Counted from the stretch's first letter, positions 25,566-36,832 are shown. The stretch is 59,179 nucleotides of DNA from an uncultured Bacteroidota bacterium (GCA_903824785.1 CAIJYD010000087.1:1-59179); one strand, 5' to 3'. The notes: generated by a model from the letters alone, not told the origin. A program made the numbers and translations.

Positions 25566-27059
25566 ATGCTTAAAATTAAAATAGTTGGTTCTGATAGCGA
25601 AAAAATAATTGAATCATCGGCCGGTATTTCATTGCTGGAGGTGCTGAGAAAAGAGAGGGTTGCTATTTATACACCTTGCGGCGGTAAAGGGACCTGTGGA
25701 AAATGCAGGGTGAAAATAAAAGATGAAGGAGAAGTTATCGCCTGCAAATATTTTCCGGAAAAAGATATTGAAGTCGTGCTTCCCGGAGAAGAAGAGGCAA
25801 ATATCCTTGTTCATCAGACAGAATATCTTGAGGATCTTCCATATAGCTACAGTAATTACGGATATCTCACCTCCAGCCCGTGTGGTGTGGCAATTGATAT
25901 CGGAACTACAACCGTTGTTATCTATTTTTTGAACCTTTTAACGGGCCAGATTGAGAAAATTTCATCTTTTTTAAATCCTCAGAAACTATTTGGTGCTGAT
26001 GTCATTAGCAGGATAAATCATTGCCAGGAGAATGAGGATGGCTTGAAAGTGTTGCAGATGTCAATTATTGACGCTCTGAATTTTGAGCTTGATGCCTTCA
26101 GGGTTATTAATGGTCTGTCCCGCGAGAATTACGAAAAAATAATTATTGTCGGCAACACAACTATGCTTCATCTTTTACTGGGAGAAGATCCGCTCTCAAT
26201 TGCCCTTGCCCCTTTTAAACCAAAATTCACAGATTCACAGATAAGAAATGGCAGCTCTTCATTATTAAATATTAATGGTAGCGGGGAGGTAACTACTCTT
26301 CCATGTATCTCTGCTTTTGTCGGGGCTGATATCCTGGCCGGCATGTCTGCCATGAAAGTAACGAACAGAAACTATCTTTTTCTTGATATAGGAACAAATG
26401 GTGAAATAGCTCTTATAAAGGGAGATGAGATCTTTACATGCGCCACGGCGGCCGGACCTGCCTTTGAAGGTGCAAATATCTCATGCGGAATGGGTGCTGT
26501 ATCAGGTGCTGTCTCGCTTTTTTCCGGTCCGGGTAAATACCAGGTTATTGGTAACTGTTATCCCGTTGGGGTTTGCGGGTCGGGGATTGTCGATATTGTT
26601 GCCTATTTGCTCGATAAAGAATTAATTGACGAAACAGGGTTGCTTAAGGAAACTTTTTTCATTGATCCTGAAAGAAGAGTAGGGGTAGTTCAACAGGATA
26701 TCCGGGAAATTCAGTTGGCGAAATCTGCCATATATTCAGGAGTCAAAATCTTATTGAACGTAGCAGGATTATCATTCGGAGATATTGACGCATTATATCT
26801 GGCAGGAGGGTTCGGTAATTATATAAGTATAAAATCAGCTGTTCAGATTGGCTTATTGCCCAATGAGTTGAAGGGTAAGATTTATCCCGTTGGCAATAGT
26901 GCAGGAATCGGAGCACTTCAATATTTAAAATCGGATGAGTTTGTCGAAAAAACAGTTTCCATACTGAAGAATACGCGTTACATTGAGTTATCGGATATTG
27001 ATGAATTCACCCTGGAATTTGCTTTAAATATGGATTTTACTCCTGTTCGCTTAAGTTAA
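25566..27059 (+). CDS. RACo-like corrinoid activation protein (2Fe-2S plus ASKHA/DUF4445)
   Basis: The protein has 497 residues. The N-terminal ferredoxin domain binds a [2Fe-2S] cluster through C38, C44, C47 and C60 (CX5CX2CX12C). The rest is an ASKHA ATPase-like domain: GVAIDIGTTTVVIYFLN, GNTTMLHLLLG, FLDIGTNGEIAL and LYLAGGFGNYISIKSAVQIG. Such proteins use ATP to drive electrons uphill and reduce Co(II) of corrinoid proteins to Co(I). It is shorter than characterised RACo proteins, which exceed 600 residues. The corrinoid protein encoded at 9263 is its natural partner, although the genes are 12 kb apart. Its 3' end overlaps the class V enzyme gene tail-to-tail by 23 bases. Confidence 0.85.
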   Translation: MLKIKIVGSDSEKIIESSAGISLLEVLRKERVAIYTPCGGKGTCGKCRVKIKDEGEVIACKYFPEKDIEVVLPGEEEANILVHQTEYLEDLPYSYSNYGYLTSSPCGVAIDIGTTTVVIYFLNLLTGQIEKISSFLNPQKLFGADVISRINHCQENEDGLKVLQMSIIDALNFELDAFRVINGLSRENYEKIIIVGNTTMLHLLLGEDPLSIALAPFKPKFTDSQIRNGSSSLLNINGSGEVTTLPCISAFVGADILAGMSAMKVTNRNYLFLDIGTNGEIALIKGDEIFTCATAAGPAFEGANISCGMGAVSGAVSLFSGPGKYQVIGNCYPVGVCGSGIVDIVAYLLDKELIDETGLLKETFFIDPERRVGVVQQDIREIQLAKSAIYSGVKILLNVAGLSFGDIDALYLAGGFGNYISIKSAVQIGLLPNELKGKIYPVGNSAGIGALQYLKSDEFVEKTVSILKNTRYIELSDIDEFTLEFALNMDFTPVRLS

Positions 27060-28551
27060 ACCATTCTAAACAGACAGCCCTGTTGTTGTCAATATGGCTG
27101 CAATGATGAAATTCGTTTGTGTGTTTGTCGTAGCAGTAATCTTTTTGCCAGCTTGCTGCATTCTCCACAATCTCCTTTATGGCATCGGTAATAAACAACA
27201 GCTCATTATCTGTCATAGTGGGATGGAGTGAAATACGTATCCATCCTGGTTTCATGGAAAGGTCCCCGGCATCAATTTTGTCAGTTATCTCTTTGGACTG
27301 CCCAAAGCCGACATCCAGAAGAAAATGACCATAAGTGCCTGCACATGAGCAGCCTCCTCTTACCTGTATTCCGAATCTGTCGTTCAAAATGGTAGTTAAA
27401 AGATTGTGGTGAATTTTATCAACATAAAAAGAAAATACACCCAGCCGCTCTTTTATGTTTTCCGCAAGGATATGAAGGCTATTTATTTTTGATAGCTCAC
27501 GGAAGGCTGATTTTATGAGTTCCTCTTCCCTTCTCCGGATCTTGCTTGTACCCATATTTTCCTTAAGCGTAATCACGAGTCCCACTTTTATGCCCTGAAG
27601 AAACCCGGGTGTTCCACCATCTTCCTTAACTTCAATGTCGGAAATATAGCTGTAGCCTCCCCATCTGTTTGTCCATTTAACAGTACCTCCTCCGGGGTTA
27701 TCGGGAATGTCATTCTTGTAAAGTTCCTTACTGAAAATCAGGACACCGGAACTGCCGGGACCACCAAGAAATTTATGAGGAGAGAAAAATATAGCGTCAA
27801 GTTGCTGTAACTTGTTTTCAGGATGCATGTTAATATCAACATAAGGTGCTGAGGCAGCAAAATCCACGAAGCAGTATCCATTGTTTTCGTGCATGATCTG
27901 AGCCAGCTCATAATAGGGCGGGAAATACCCTGTTACATTGGAGCATGCTGAAAAAGAACCTATTAGCAGCGGTCTGTCTTTGTATTTAACGATCTCTTTC
28001 CTAAGTGCAGCAGGATCGACAGTAAGATCAGCTGACGGCTGAAGAACAACAACTTCGGCAAGCGTTTCAAACCATGATGTGTGGTTTGAATGGTGTTCGG
28101 TATGAGTTATAAAAACAACGGGTCGTTTATCATTGGGAATATCCTTGCACTGACTGTACCTGCCATCCGAAAAAGAGCAATAGTTAATTGCCTGCTCGGG
28201 TACCTTCAATCCGAGAATACGCTGGAGTTTTGCTATTGCAGAGGTCATTCCTGTTCCGGTAAAGATCAGCAGATCCTTCTCGTCTGCATTGACATGTCGT
28301 TTGACAATCTTCTGCGCGTGATGATATGCATCTGTCATTGCCTTCCCTGTCGCTGTTGACTCTGAGTGAGTGTTGCCTACCATCGGACCGATATCTTCCG
28401 AAAGTCTTTTCTCAATTGGGGAATAGAGCCTTCCACTGGCTACCCAGTCAGCATAGACAAGCTTTTTTGTTCCAAAAGGCGTCTCAATCTCTGTATCAAT
28501 GCCGGTAATGTTTTTCCGGTACCTGTTAAAATATTTTTCCAGCTCTGACAT
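27037..28551 (-). CDS. Class V PLP-dependent aminotransferase, cysteine desulfurase-like
   Basis: The protein has 504 residues and fold type I. The PLP lysine lies in FFSPHKFLGGPGSSGVL, the cofactor Asp/His region is CFVDFAASAPYVDINMHPE, and the TEHHSNHTSW segment follows the SufS pattern. The sequence around the active-site Cys is RGGCSCAGTYGH rather than the SufS or IscS form, so sulfur transfer is possible but not assured. It is longer than SufS (about 405) by a C-terminal extension. No Suf genes are nearby. Confidence 0.8.
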   Translation of the reverse strand: MSELEKYFNRYRKNITGIDTEIETPFGTKKLVYADWVASGRLYSPIEKRLSEDIGPMVGNTHSESTATGKAMTDAYHHAQKIVKRHVNADEKDLLIFTGTGMTSAIAKLQRILGLKVPEQAINYCSFSDGRYSQCKDIPNDKRPVVFITHTEHHSNHTSWFETLAEVVVLQPSADLTVDPAALRKEIVKYKDRPLLIGSFSACSNVTGYFPPYYELAQIMHENNGYCFVDFAASAPYVDINMHPENKLQQLDAIFFSPHKFLGGPGSSGVLIFSKELYKNDIPDNPGGGTVKWTNRWGGYSYISDIEVKEDGGTPGFLQGIKVGLVITLKENMGTSKIRRREEELIKSAFRELSKINSLHILAENIKERLGVFSFYVDKIHHNLLTTILNDRFGIQVRGGCSCAGTYGHFLLDVGFGQSKEITDKIDAGDLSMKPGWIRISLHPTMTDNELLFITDAIKEIVENAASWQKDYCYDKHTNEFHHCSHIDNNRAVCLEWFNLSEQE

Positions 28552-28669
28552 AGAATTTTACATGTTTATTTCCGATGCGAAATTAAAACATTAAATAGAA
28601 CAGGAAATGATATTATTCATTATACTGAAAAGCTATCCTTTTCAGTAAACTTCCAGGGGCTTAACACCT

Positions 28670-31324
28670 TTAGTATTCAATACTGTTTTTTCCGCTGCGG
28701 AGTTCTGCAAAGGAATCTTTCCGCCTGACATCTTCTCCGTTCAATTTATAATCCTGAACACCCTCCGGAATATTTGCTTCGGCTGTACATCCGGCAGGGA
28801 TCGTAATATCCATTTTAAATGCTCCTTTCTCAATACTCCAGTTAACAGTAACTGTACCATAAGGTGTCTCTTTTGATGTATTGGCCCAGGTAACTCCTTC
28901 AGGTATTTGAGGATCAATGATAATATGCTGATAACCCGGGAGATTCCCATCCGAACGAATTCCGCCTACAGCCTGATAGAACCACGAACCAATTCCGTTA
29001 TAACAGTTATGGATCCGGCTTCTGGCCCCGTTCCAGTGTTCCCAGGTTGTTGTAGCTCCATTGTCAATCATATAAAGGTAGCCGGGATAATCTCTCTTCT
29101 TAAGCATTGAATAGAAAAGGTTGGTTTCATGATTTTTAATAGCCCATTCCGTAAACACCGGTATGCCAACAAGTCCGGTGGCTATATGTCCGTTATGATT
29201 TACCTCTATTTCATTAATAAGATTTTTCCGGACTTTCTCCTTCAGTGAATCGGGGACAATACCTGCCAGAAGGGGATAGGTAAGGTCGATCTGGGTCCCG
29301 CTGCCATAAATGTTACTGTTTTTGTCGAATAATTCGCTGTTTATCATTTTGTTGATTTGAAGCCGTTTAGCAGCATATTTTTCTGACTCTTCTGTTTTTC
29401 CGAGAGTTGATGCAATTTTTTGCATGGTTTCATAGCAAACAGACATAAAGGAATTATTAACAAGCGCAATTGAGGCTTTGTTGGTGTGATCAGTTCCTTC
29501 AGGACTGGCCCAGTCTCCCAGAAACCAGCCCCTGTAATCTGTTTCGGGCCAGGGCTGCAGCAATCCGGAAGAGGAGTATTTATCTGCATAACCGAGCCAT
29601 TTCTGCATTACCGGGTAATACTTCTCCAGTATCCTTTTATCGCCGTAGTTCAGATAGGTCTTCCATGAGGCTGTTATAATAAATCCGCACCAGTATGGCC
29701 CGCCTCCTGCCGGATAAGGATTTGGAGCTGTATGTGGCATGCCGCCATCTTCCCGGATACAGTCAGCCCAGGCCTGTAGCCAGTTTCTGTAGAGAGGTGC
29801 CATGTCAAACATTGTCTGAGCTGTTTCCGTTGATGCATTCCCATCGCCTCCGTAGCCCAGCCGTTCTATCTGCGGACAATCGACAAGGTAACCTCCGAGA
29901 CTGAGACATTGCAGGGTATAGAAAATCATGTCGTGAATTTTGTTAAGATCAGGATCAGAACATTTGAATGATGATGCCGGGTTATAGCCAGTCCGGATCA
30001 GATAGGAGGTAATATCATCTTTCGAAGGTTGAGTAATGAGTTTTGATATTTTTATATATCTGAATCCATGATAGTTGAATTTATTACGAAAGATCTCTTC
30101 TGCCTTACCTCCGGCAATATATCTGTCTGATTGACCCTGGTTGTAAAATTTCCCCTCTTTGTCAAGGTGATCGCTGTATTCCAGGATAACCTCCTGACCT
30201 GCCTTTAACCCTGAAAAGTGAATCTCTGTCCATCCTGTCAGTGTTTTACCCATGTCAACAAACCATGTGCTGTCACCGGTTTGTGTTATTGTTTCCGCTT
30301 TAACGGTTCCGGCAATAATGTTTGTTTCAGCCATCTGAGCTGTTGCCTCATGGTCAGGAATATCCACAACTACAACAGAGCTCCATGCGGCCTTGTCAAG
30401 GGAAGGTCCGGTTAAGTCCGGCAGAAGCATGGAGGCATCAACCAGCTCTCCTCCGAATTGCCCGGGGAACCATGTTCCTGTTGTGTAATATCCACTTTCC
30501 CTGCCACTCCAGGCAGAGTCGGTATAAAGAACAGTTTTCCATTTATTATTAATAAGCTGATCTGCCTGGGCTCTTACAACAGGGCCATCGAAAGAAACAC
30601 CCGGAAGTCCCTTGCTGTACCACCCTTTTCCAGCCCAGATTACAAGATCATTTCTCCCTTTTCTGACCAGCGAAGAGATGTCGTAAGTAATTATCTGTGA
30701 GCGTTTCGTAAACTGAGAAACAGCAGGAACAAGAACCTTATCCCCAACCTTGCTTCCGTTTAAATAAACCTCATGATATCCCAGTGAATTAACATAAAGA
30801 TACATTTTATCGCCTGATTCAGAAAGGTCAAAACTTTTCCGGAACTGCGGACAGATGGTGGAAGCTGACTTTCCGGCAAATCCTATGTAGGAGCCGATCC
30901 AGTCAGATTTTTTAAGCAATCCGGTACTGAAGAGCGATACAGGACTCCATTCTGACGCCTTATCATTCTCATCCCAGACTCTTACTTTCCAGAAACAGGC
31001 TGCCCTTGAGGATAATAGTTTACCTCCGTATATGGCCATTATGCCTGATGGTGTTAATACTTTACCTGTATTCCAGAGGTCGGCATCCTTCTCATTTAAA
31101 AGCTTTTTATTCGTAGCAACAATTACCTGATATCCTTTCAGAAGCCCTCCATTCTGATCTGATTTTATCTTCCAGCTTAAAACCGGTTCAGCTGTTCCTA
31201 TACCTTCCGGCTCCAGGAGATTTTCGCATCTGAGTTCACCTGTTTTAATTCCGGATTGATGATCAGCGCATCCTGCCAGAATAAGCAGAATGATGGCCTG
31301 TGACACTACAAATATTCGTCTCAT
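28670..31324 (-). CDS. GH78 alpha-L-rhamnosidase lipoprotein
   Basis: The protein has 884 residues. The N-terminus is a lipoprotein signal ending in LILAGC. Order: N-terminal Fn3-like Bac_rhamnosid_N region (residues about 30-340), concanavalin-like domain, then the (alpha/alpha)6 barrel from about residue 435. DCPQIERLGYGGDGNAST corresponds to the DCPQRDERLGW block, including the acidic catalytic residues, and WEHWNGARSRIHNCYNGIGS is the other signature. The C-terminal beta domain ends at ELRSGKNSIEY. It removes terminal alpha-L-rhamnose from plant glycans at the cell surface or in the periplasm. Confidence 0.92.
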   Translation of the reverse strand: MRRIFVVSQAIILLILAGCADHQSGIKTGELRCENLLEPEGIGTAEPVLSWKIKSDQNGGLLKGYQVIVATNKKLLNEKDADLWNTGKVLTPSGIMAIYGGKLLSSRAACFWKVRVWDENDKASEWSPVSLFSTGLLKKSDWIGSYIGFAGKSASTICPQFRKSFDLSESGDKMYLYVNSLGYHEVYLNGSKVGDKVLVPAVSQFTKRSQIITYDISSLVRKGRNDLVIWAGKGWYSKGLPGVSFDGPVVRAQADQLINNKWKTVLYTDSAWSGRESGYYTTGTWFPGQFGGELVDASMLLPDLTGPSLDKAAWSSVVVVDIPDHEATAQMAETNIIAGTVKAETITQTGDSTWFVDMGKTLTGWTEIHFSGLKAGQEVILEYSDHLDKEGKFYNQGQSDRYIAGGKAEEIFRNKFNYHGFRYIKISKLITQPSKDDITSYLIRTGYNPASSFKCSDPDLNKIHDMIFYTLQCLSLGGYLVDCPQIERLGYGGDGNASTETAQTMFDMAPLYRNWLQAWADCIREDGGMPHTAPNPYPAGGGPYWCGFIITASWKTYLNYGDKRILEKYYPVMQKWLGYADKYSSSGLLQPWPETDYRGWFLGDWASPEGTDHTNKASIALVNNSFMSVCYETMQKIASTLGKTEESEKYAAKRLQINKMINSELFDKNSNIYGSGTQIDLTYPLLAGIVPDSLKEKVRKNLINEIEVNHNGHIATGLVGIPVFTEWAIKNHETNLFYSMLKKRDYPGYLYMIDNGATTTWEHWNGARSRIHNCYNGIGSWFYQAVGGIRSDGNLPGYQHIIIDPQIPEGVTWANTSKETPYGTVTVNWSIEKGAFKMDITIPAGCTAEANIPEGVQDYKLNGEDVRRKDSFAELRSGKNSIEY

Positions 31325-31548
31325 AATAATTTTTTGTTACGGTTACTCAAAGGTTGCGATTTTTTATTAATAGTAAGTATCTGTGTCTTCTTAATTTTTC
31401 GATGAATCAGCCCTCTCTCTGAAAAAAATAATAACTTTATAAGGCAAATCATTTTATTAAGGATAATGCAGGACTGAGTCCTTTTTCCGGTTTATAATAT
31501 TATTAATTGGAACATGCTGAGTTGATACTTTCTTAACGATACTTTAAT

Positions 31549-32847
31549 ATGAAAAGGAAAAAAATTACATCTGGTGCTGATGATGCCTCTTCCGGAGAGA
31601 AGAAAAATCAGATTGTCAGTGATGAAAAGCAAAGCTGGTCGCGACGGAACTTTCTTAAATCCGCTGGAATGGGAGCCATGGCCCTCGGATTATATCAGTC
31701 CGGTTGTAAGGAATCTCCAAAAACCTCTCAGAACCCCGATCCCCCTTTAATAAGTGGATTTGAAAGAACTGCATCTGGGCAGGATACAACAGCTGTGTGG
31801 AAGCCTTTCTCCGACAGGAAGATCCGTGTCGGGATAGCCGGTTACGGAGTCTGCAGGTTTGGTGCTGATTTTGGTTTTCAGAATCATCCCAACGTTGAAG
31901 TAGTTGCTGTAACTGACCTGTTTCCTGATCGTTGCGCTGAACTGGCTAAGAAATGCGGTTGTTCAAAAACCTATCCTTCACTGGAGGAGATGGTAAAAGA
32001 CGACAAAATTGAGGCTGTTTTTGTTGCTACTGATGCTCCAAGCCATGCAAAACATGTTCTGGAAGCACTCCGCCGTGGCAAACATGTGGCTTCTGCCGTT
32101 CCAGCAGTTTTCGGATCGCTTGAGGATGCTGATAAATTATTTGAGGCAGTAAAAACCAGTGGTTTGAAGTATATGATGTTCGAAACATCCTGTTTCCGCG
32201 AGGATCTTTACGCTATGCGCACTATTTATGATGCAGGCGGATTGGGGAAACTGGTCTATTCTGAAGGAGAGTATTTCCATTATATGGGCGAACCTATAGA
32301 CTCTTTCAGGGAATGGAGGGTTGGTCTGCCCCCGCAATGGTATCCGACCCATTCAAATGCATATTATATTGGTGTCACAGGCGAGCGTTTTACTGAAGTT
32401 TCCTGCAAGGGAATGGCCAGCGTTGTCAATCATCTGAAGGCAGAAAACAACAGGTACAAAAATCCGTTTGGTACTGAAATAGCATTATTTGGCACAAGTG
32501 AAGGAGGTATGGCAAGGATGGGTGTTAGCTGGGATACTCCGGGCGACGGAGGAGAAAGAGGTCGTGTCCGTGGTCAGAAAGGTTCTTATTATGCTAATTA
32601 TGAAGGTCTTGAAAAAAATCTTCCGGACATAATCCGACCGGCGCTTCCTCCCGGTGTGCCTCCCGGCGGCCACGGTGGTTCGCATGGTTATTTAATGAAT
32701 GAGTTTGTCTCTTCAATAATCATGGATCGCAAACCCCTTGTAGATATAGGAATGGCTCTGAATCTTACTGTTAGCGGGATTGTGGCTCATCAGTCAGCTC
32801 TGAAAGACGGGGAATGGCTGAAAATTCCTCAATACAAAATTTCTTAA
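31549..32847 (+). CDS. Tat-exported Gfo/Idh/MocA-like protein with a changed EKP motif
   Basis: The protein has 432 residues. A long hydrophilic N-terminus leads to the Tat motif WSRRNFLKSAGMGAMAL and a possible lipobox (YQSGC). The Rossmann motif is VGIAGYGVCRFGADFG and the acidic loop is VVAVTDLFPDR. At the place of HxxxEKP stands KHVASAVPAVFGSL, so the catalytic lysine is not where expected. The C-terminal GRVRGQKGSYYANYEG and GGHGGSHGYLMNEFV are typical of a Bacteroidota subgroup. The GH29 fucosidase gene follows after 40 bases, so both probably act on the same glycan. Activity as a dehydrogenase is uncertain. Confidence 0.85.
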   Translation: MKRKKITSGADDASSGEKKNQIVSDEKQSWSRRNFLKSAGMGAMALGLYQSGCKESPKTSQNPDPPLISGFERTASGQDTTAVWKPFSDRKIRVGIAGYGVCRFGADFGFQNHPNVEVVAVTDLFPDRCAELAKKCGCSKTYPSLEEMVKDDKIEAVFVATDAPSHAKHVLEALRRGKHVASAVPAVFGSLEDADKLFEAVKTSGLKYMMFETSCFREDLYAMRTIYDAGGLGKLVYSEGEYFHYMGEPIDSFREWRVGLPPQWYPTHSNAYYIGVTGERFTEVSCKGMASVVNHLKAENNRYKNPFGTEIALFGTSEGGMARMGVSWDTPGDGGERGRVRGQKGSYYANYEGLEKNLPDIIRPALPPGVPPGGHGGSHGYLMNEFVSSIIMDRKPLVDIGMALNLTVSGIVAHQSALKDGEWLKIPQYKIS

Positions 32848-32887
32848 ACTAAGTCTATTCAATAACCACGATTTAATTTGATAACAA

Positions 32888-34351
32888 ATGAAAATACTAT
32901 TAACAATATTTCTTTGTCTGGCTTCATTGGTTAATACTTTTTCTCAGGAAAATGACCAGATTCAAAAAGAGTGGGAGAAGATGCATGACTCCAAAACACC
33001 CCTTTTTAAAGACTATAATGATCTCAAATTCGGTATGTTCATCCATTGGGGTGTTTACTCCAAATTAGGCGGTGTCTGGAAAGGGGTAAAAATTGTGCCT
33101 GAAACGCATGGATCACAGGCTACAATCGGAGAATGGATAATGTATTGCGCCCAGATCCCTCGGGAAGAATACCGCGAGGTTGCCAAAACGTTCAATCCTG
33201 TTGAATTTAACGCGGAAGAGTGGGTAAAGCTGGCAAAAGAAGCCGGAATGCGGTATATTGTGGCAATGCCAAAGCATCATGACGGATTCGCAATGTACCA
33301 TTCAGAAGTAACAGATTACAATATTTATGACCTGACTCCATTTAAACGTGATCCGATAGAGGAAATCTATAAAGCCTGTAAGAAGTACGGCATCAGAATG
33401 GGTATTTATTATTCTCATTCTATAGACTGGATGGATGGAGGGGATGCAGGTATTGCCCAGGCTAAAAAAGCCAATTCTGAACTCAATGATACCCTTGCCG
33501 CAAATAGATGGGACCCTTCAAAGGCTTCATACAGGGAATATATTGATAACAAAGCAAAACCACAGATGAAGGAAATACTTACCAAATTCCCCGGACTAGT
33601 CGAGATATGGTACGATTTTCCGAGGTATATGAATTTGCCGCAAAGTTTTGAGTTCTATAAACTGGCTTATGAATATCAACCCGGTTGTCTGATAAATAGT
33701 CGTGTGGGGAATAATCTTGGAGATATGCTGACAGCCGGCGATAATCAGATCCCGAAAGATATTAACAGTAAATACAAAACATGGGAGACACCCGGGACAT
33801 TGAATAATACATGGGGCTACAAGAGTTATGATAATGACTGGAAATCGTTGAATGAGATGCTGTTCTGGATTGTCGAGATCGCCAGCAAAGGTGGAAATTA
33901 TCTCCTTAACGTCGGACCGGACGGGAACGGATCTATTCCTGAAGCCAGTGTGAAGATATTAAAAGAGATTGGTCTCTGGATGAAGATAAACGGGGAAGCT
34001 ATTTATGGAACAGGAAGATGGACAACTCTAAAGGAGGGACCTACCGGTTTAGAGATGAAAAGCACAACTGCAAGGAAGGAAAATGGTTTTAATACCGTTT
34101 TTACTCCCGAAGATTTCTGGTTCACGAAGAAGGATAATAATATTTATGTAATTTCGCTGACCTCTTCCATAAACAGCAAAGTAAGTGTCAGATCACTGAT
34201 CAGCATAAGGGACCAGATAAAAAGTGTTAAGTTATTAGGTACTAAGAAATCTCTGAAGTGGGAAGTATCAAACGATAAACTGGATATTTTTCTGCCTCCT
34301 GTAAGCAAAACCAATATCCCCGGGTTTGTATTGAAAGTTGAATTAAAATGA
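32888..34351 (+). CDS. Secreted GH29 alpha-L-fucosidase
   Basis: The protein has 487 residues with a Sec signal (MKILLTIFLCLASLVNTFSQ). The GH29 motifs are LKFGMFIHWGVYS, MPKHHDGFAMYHSEVTDYN and VEIWYDFPRYM, the last holding the nucleophile Asp. GGNYLLNVGPDGNGSIP follows, and then the C-terminal beta domain. It hydrolyses alpha-L-fucosides in the periplasm. It lies 40 bases downstream of the exported oxidoreductase gene, on the same strand. Confidence 0.93.
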   Translation: MKILLTIFLCLASLVNTFSQENDQIQKEWEKMHDSKTPLFKDYNDLKFGMFIHWGVYSKLGGVWKGVKIVPETHGSQATIGEWIMYCAQIPREEYREVAKTFNPVEFNAEEWVKLAKEAGMRYIVAMPKHHDGFAMYHSEVTDYNIYDLTPFKRDPIEEIYKACKKYGIRMGIYYSHSIDWMDGGDAGIAQAKKANSELNDTLAANRWDPSKASYREYIDNKAKPQMKEILTKFPGLVEIWYDFPRYMNLPQSFEFYKLAYEYQPGCLINSRVGNNLGDMLTAGDNQIPKDINSKYKTWETPGTLNNTWGYKSYDNDWKSLNEMLFWIVEIASKGGNYLLNVGPDGNGSIPEASVKILKEIGLWMKINGEAIYGTGRWTTLKEGPTGLEMKSTTARKENGFNTVFTPEDFWFTKKDNNIYVISLTSSINSKVSVRSLISIRDQIKSVKLLGTKKSLKWEVSNDKLDIFLPPVSKTNIPGFVLKVELK

Positions 34352-34393
34352 GATCCTGAAAGTATCTGAAGATTTAATAAACCTGCTATATAT

Positions 34394-35203
34394 TCAGGAG
34401 ATTTTATAATGATCTGCCAGAATCATTCTGAATAGTTTCCCTGGAAGGATATATTTCAAAACAACAGCGAGTTTCTGTTCAAATGATGCAATAATGTATC
34501 TCTGGCAAGGATTTTTGCATTCAACTATTTTTACCAGTTTCCTGGCAAGAATTATTGGTTCCCAGCCATTGGCTTCATCTTTTTCGATTACACCCAGGGT
34601 CTTTTCAAATTGTTCATTATAAGGATCATTGCTGTCTGTGGGTGCCAGGAAATTCCTTCTGTTTGCTGAGTTGCTTGTATGAAAATCACCCGGATTAATA
34701 AGAACAACTTTGATCTTAAACCGGCTGATCTCCATTCTCAGAGCTTCACTGAAACCTTCAATGGCAAATTTGCCTGCAGAGTAGAAAGCCTGGAATGGCA
34801 ATCCCATTAATCCGCCAATGGAGCTGAAATTTATAATTGTTCCGCCTCCCTGGTTCCGCATTACAGGTAATACTTCTCTTGTAAGATGGACCAGCCCGAA
34901 AAAATTGGTATCCATCTGAAGTTTAATGTTTTCCAGTGGAGATGTTTCAATCGGTCCCCCTGTATGCATTCCTGCATTATTTATAAGAACGTCAATCCGT
35001 CCCTCTTTTTCCATAACAGTGGCGACGGCATTTTTTATTGAACCAAGGTCCATAAGATCCATCTTCAGAAAATGAATCAAACTGTCTGTACCAGGCTCAT
35101 TTCTGACAGTTCCATATACAGTATGACCATTTTCAGCCAGAAGGTTTGCTGCCTGTTTTCCAAATCCGGAAGAGATCCCGGTTATGAGAATTACTTTTTT
35201 CAT
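34394..35203 (-). CDS. Short-chain dehydrogenase/reductase, possibly 3-ketosphinganine reductase
   Basis: The protein has 269 residues. The cofactor motif is TGISSGFG, NNAG is at about residue 75, and the active site has Ser in INFSSIGG and YSAGK. The extended C-terminus has KLVKIVECKNPCQRYIIASF. The gene is 37 bases downstream of the serine-palmitoyltransferase-like gene on the same strand. That neighbour suggests reduction of the keto product of that enzyme, but the family is very broad. Confidence 0.8.
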   Translation of the reverse strand: MKKVILITGISSGFGKQAANLLAENGHTVYGTVRNEPGTDSLIHFLKMDLMDLGSIKNAVATVMEKEGRIDVLINNAGMHTGGPIETSPLENIKLQMDTNFFGLVHLTREVLPVMRNQGGGTIINFSSIGGLMGLPFQAFYSAGKFAIEGFSEALRMEISRFKIKVVLINPGDFHTSNSANRRNFLAPTDSNDPYNEQFEKTLGVIEKDEANGWEPIILARKLVKIVECKNPCQRYIIASFEQKLAVVLKYILPGKLFRMILADHYKIS

Positions 35204-35240
35204 ATAAATTTTTATCCTCAGCCAGCCAAACAGCGATTTA

Positions 35241-36428
<1,188 letters not shown>

Positions 36429-36688
36429 TTAGCTAAAATTATTAGTTCAATTGCCAAAAATAATTAAAAATGAATATAATTGACGAAAACCACTGTTTTT
36501 ATATTCAGGTAAATTTTCATCCCTGCAAATATATCAATCATTTTTAATGAGGGAAGTTAAGGAAGTATTTTGAATATCCTTAATGTAAGAAAACTATTTT
36601 CTGCTTTTATACGCGGCTCTCAGGGTTCCTTAAATGATATGCCGTCACTGTTTACAAAATATTGCAATATAATTTGGAAAGTTAGGAG

Positions 36689-36763
36689 ATGAAATTTACT
36701 TTTACCGCCGAAATCAAATTTGAAAATTTAATGGACGACGACCCGGCGAATTTATTAATCTAA
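36689..36763 (+). CDS. Short leader peptide ORF with acidic-proline run, possible Mg2+ sensor
   Basis: The ORF encodes 24 residues: MKFTFTAEIKFENL then MDDDPANLLI. The ATG at 36689 is preceded by TTAGGAG, a good ribosome-binding sequence. The Asp-Asp-Asp-Pro run resembles the acidic/proline stretches that destabilise ribosomes at low Mg2+ in enterobacterial leader peptides such as MgtL. It lies upstream of a probable Mg2+ transport operon. The function is inferred from position and composition only. Confidence 0.4.
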   Translation: MKFTFTAEIKFENLMDDDPANLLI

Positions 36764-36796
36764 TCTCTGGTATAGAAGGGCAGCCGGTTAATCCGG

Positions 36797-36832
36797 TCAC
36801 TTCCTCCTGTATCGGAAACAGTAAGGAGGTGA
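36797..36832 (+). promoter_or_regulatory. Hairpin able to mask the ribosome-binding site of the MgtE_N/CBS gene
   Basis: CCTCC at 36803-36807 is complementary to GGAGG at 36825-36829, which is the Shine-Dalgarno of the ATG at 36835. TCA/TGA outside (36797-36799 with 36830-36832) and TGT/ACA inside (36808-36810 with 36818-36820) add pairs. A strong Shine-Dalgarno is itself unusual in Bacteroidota. Confidence 0.45.
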
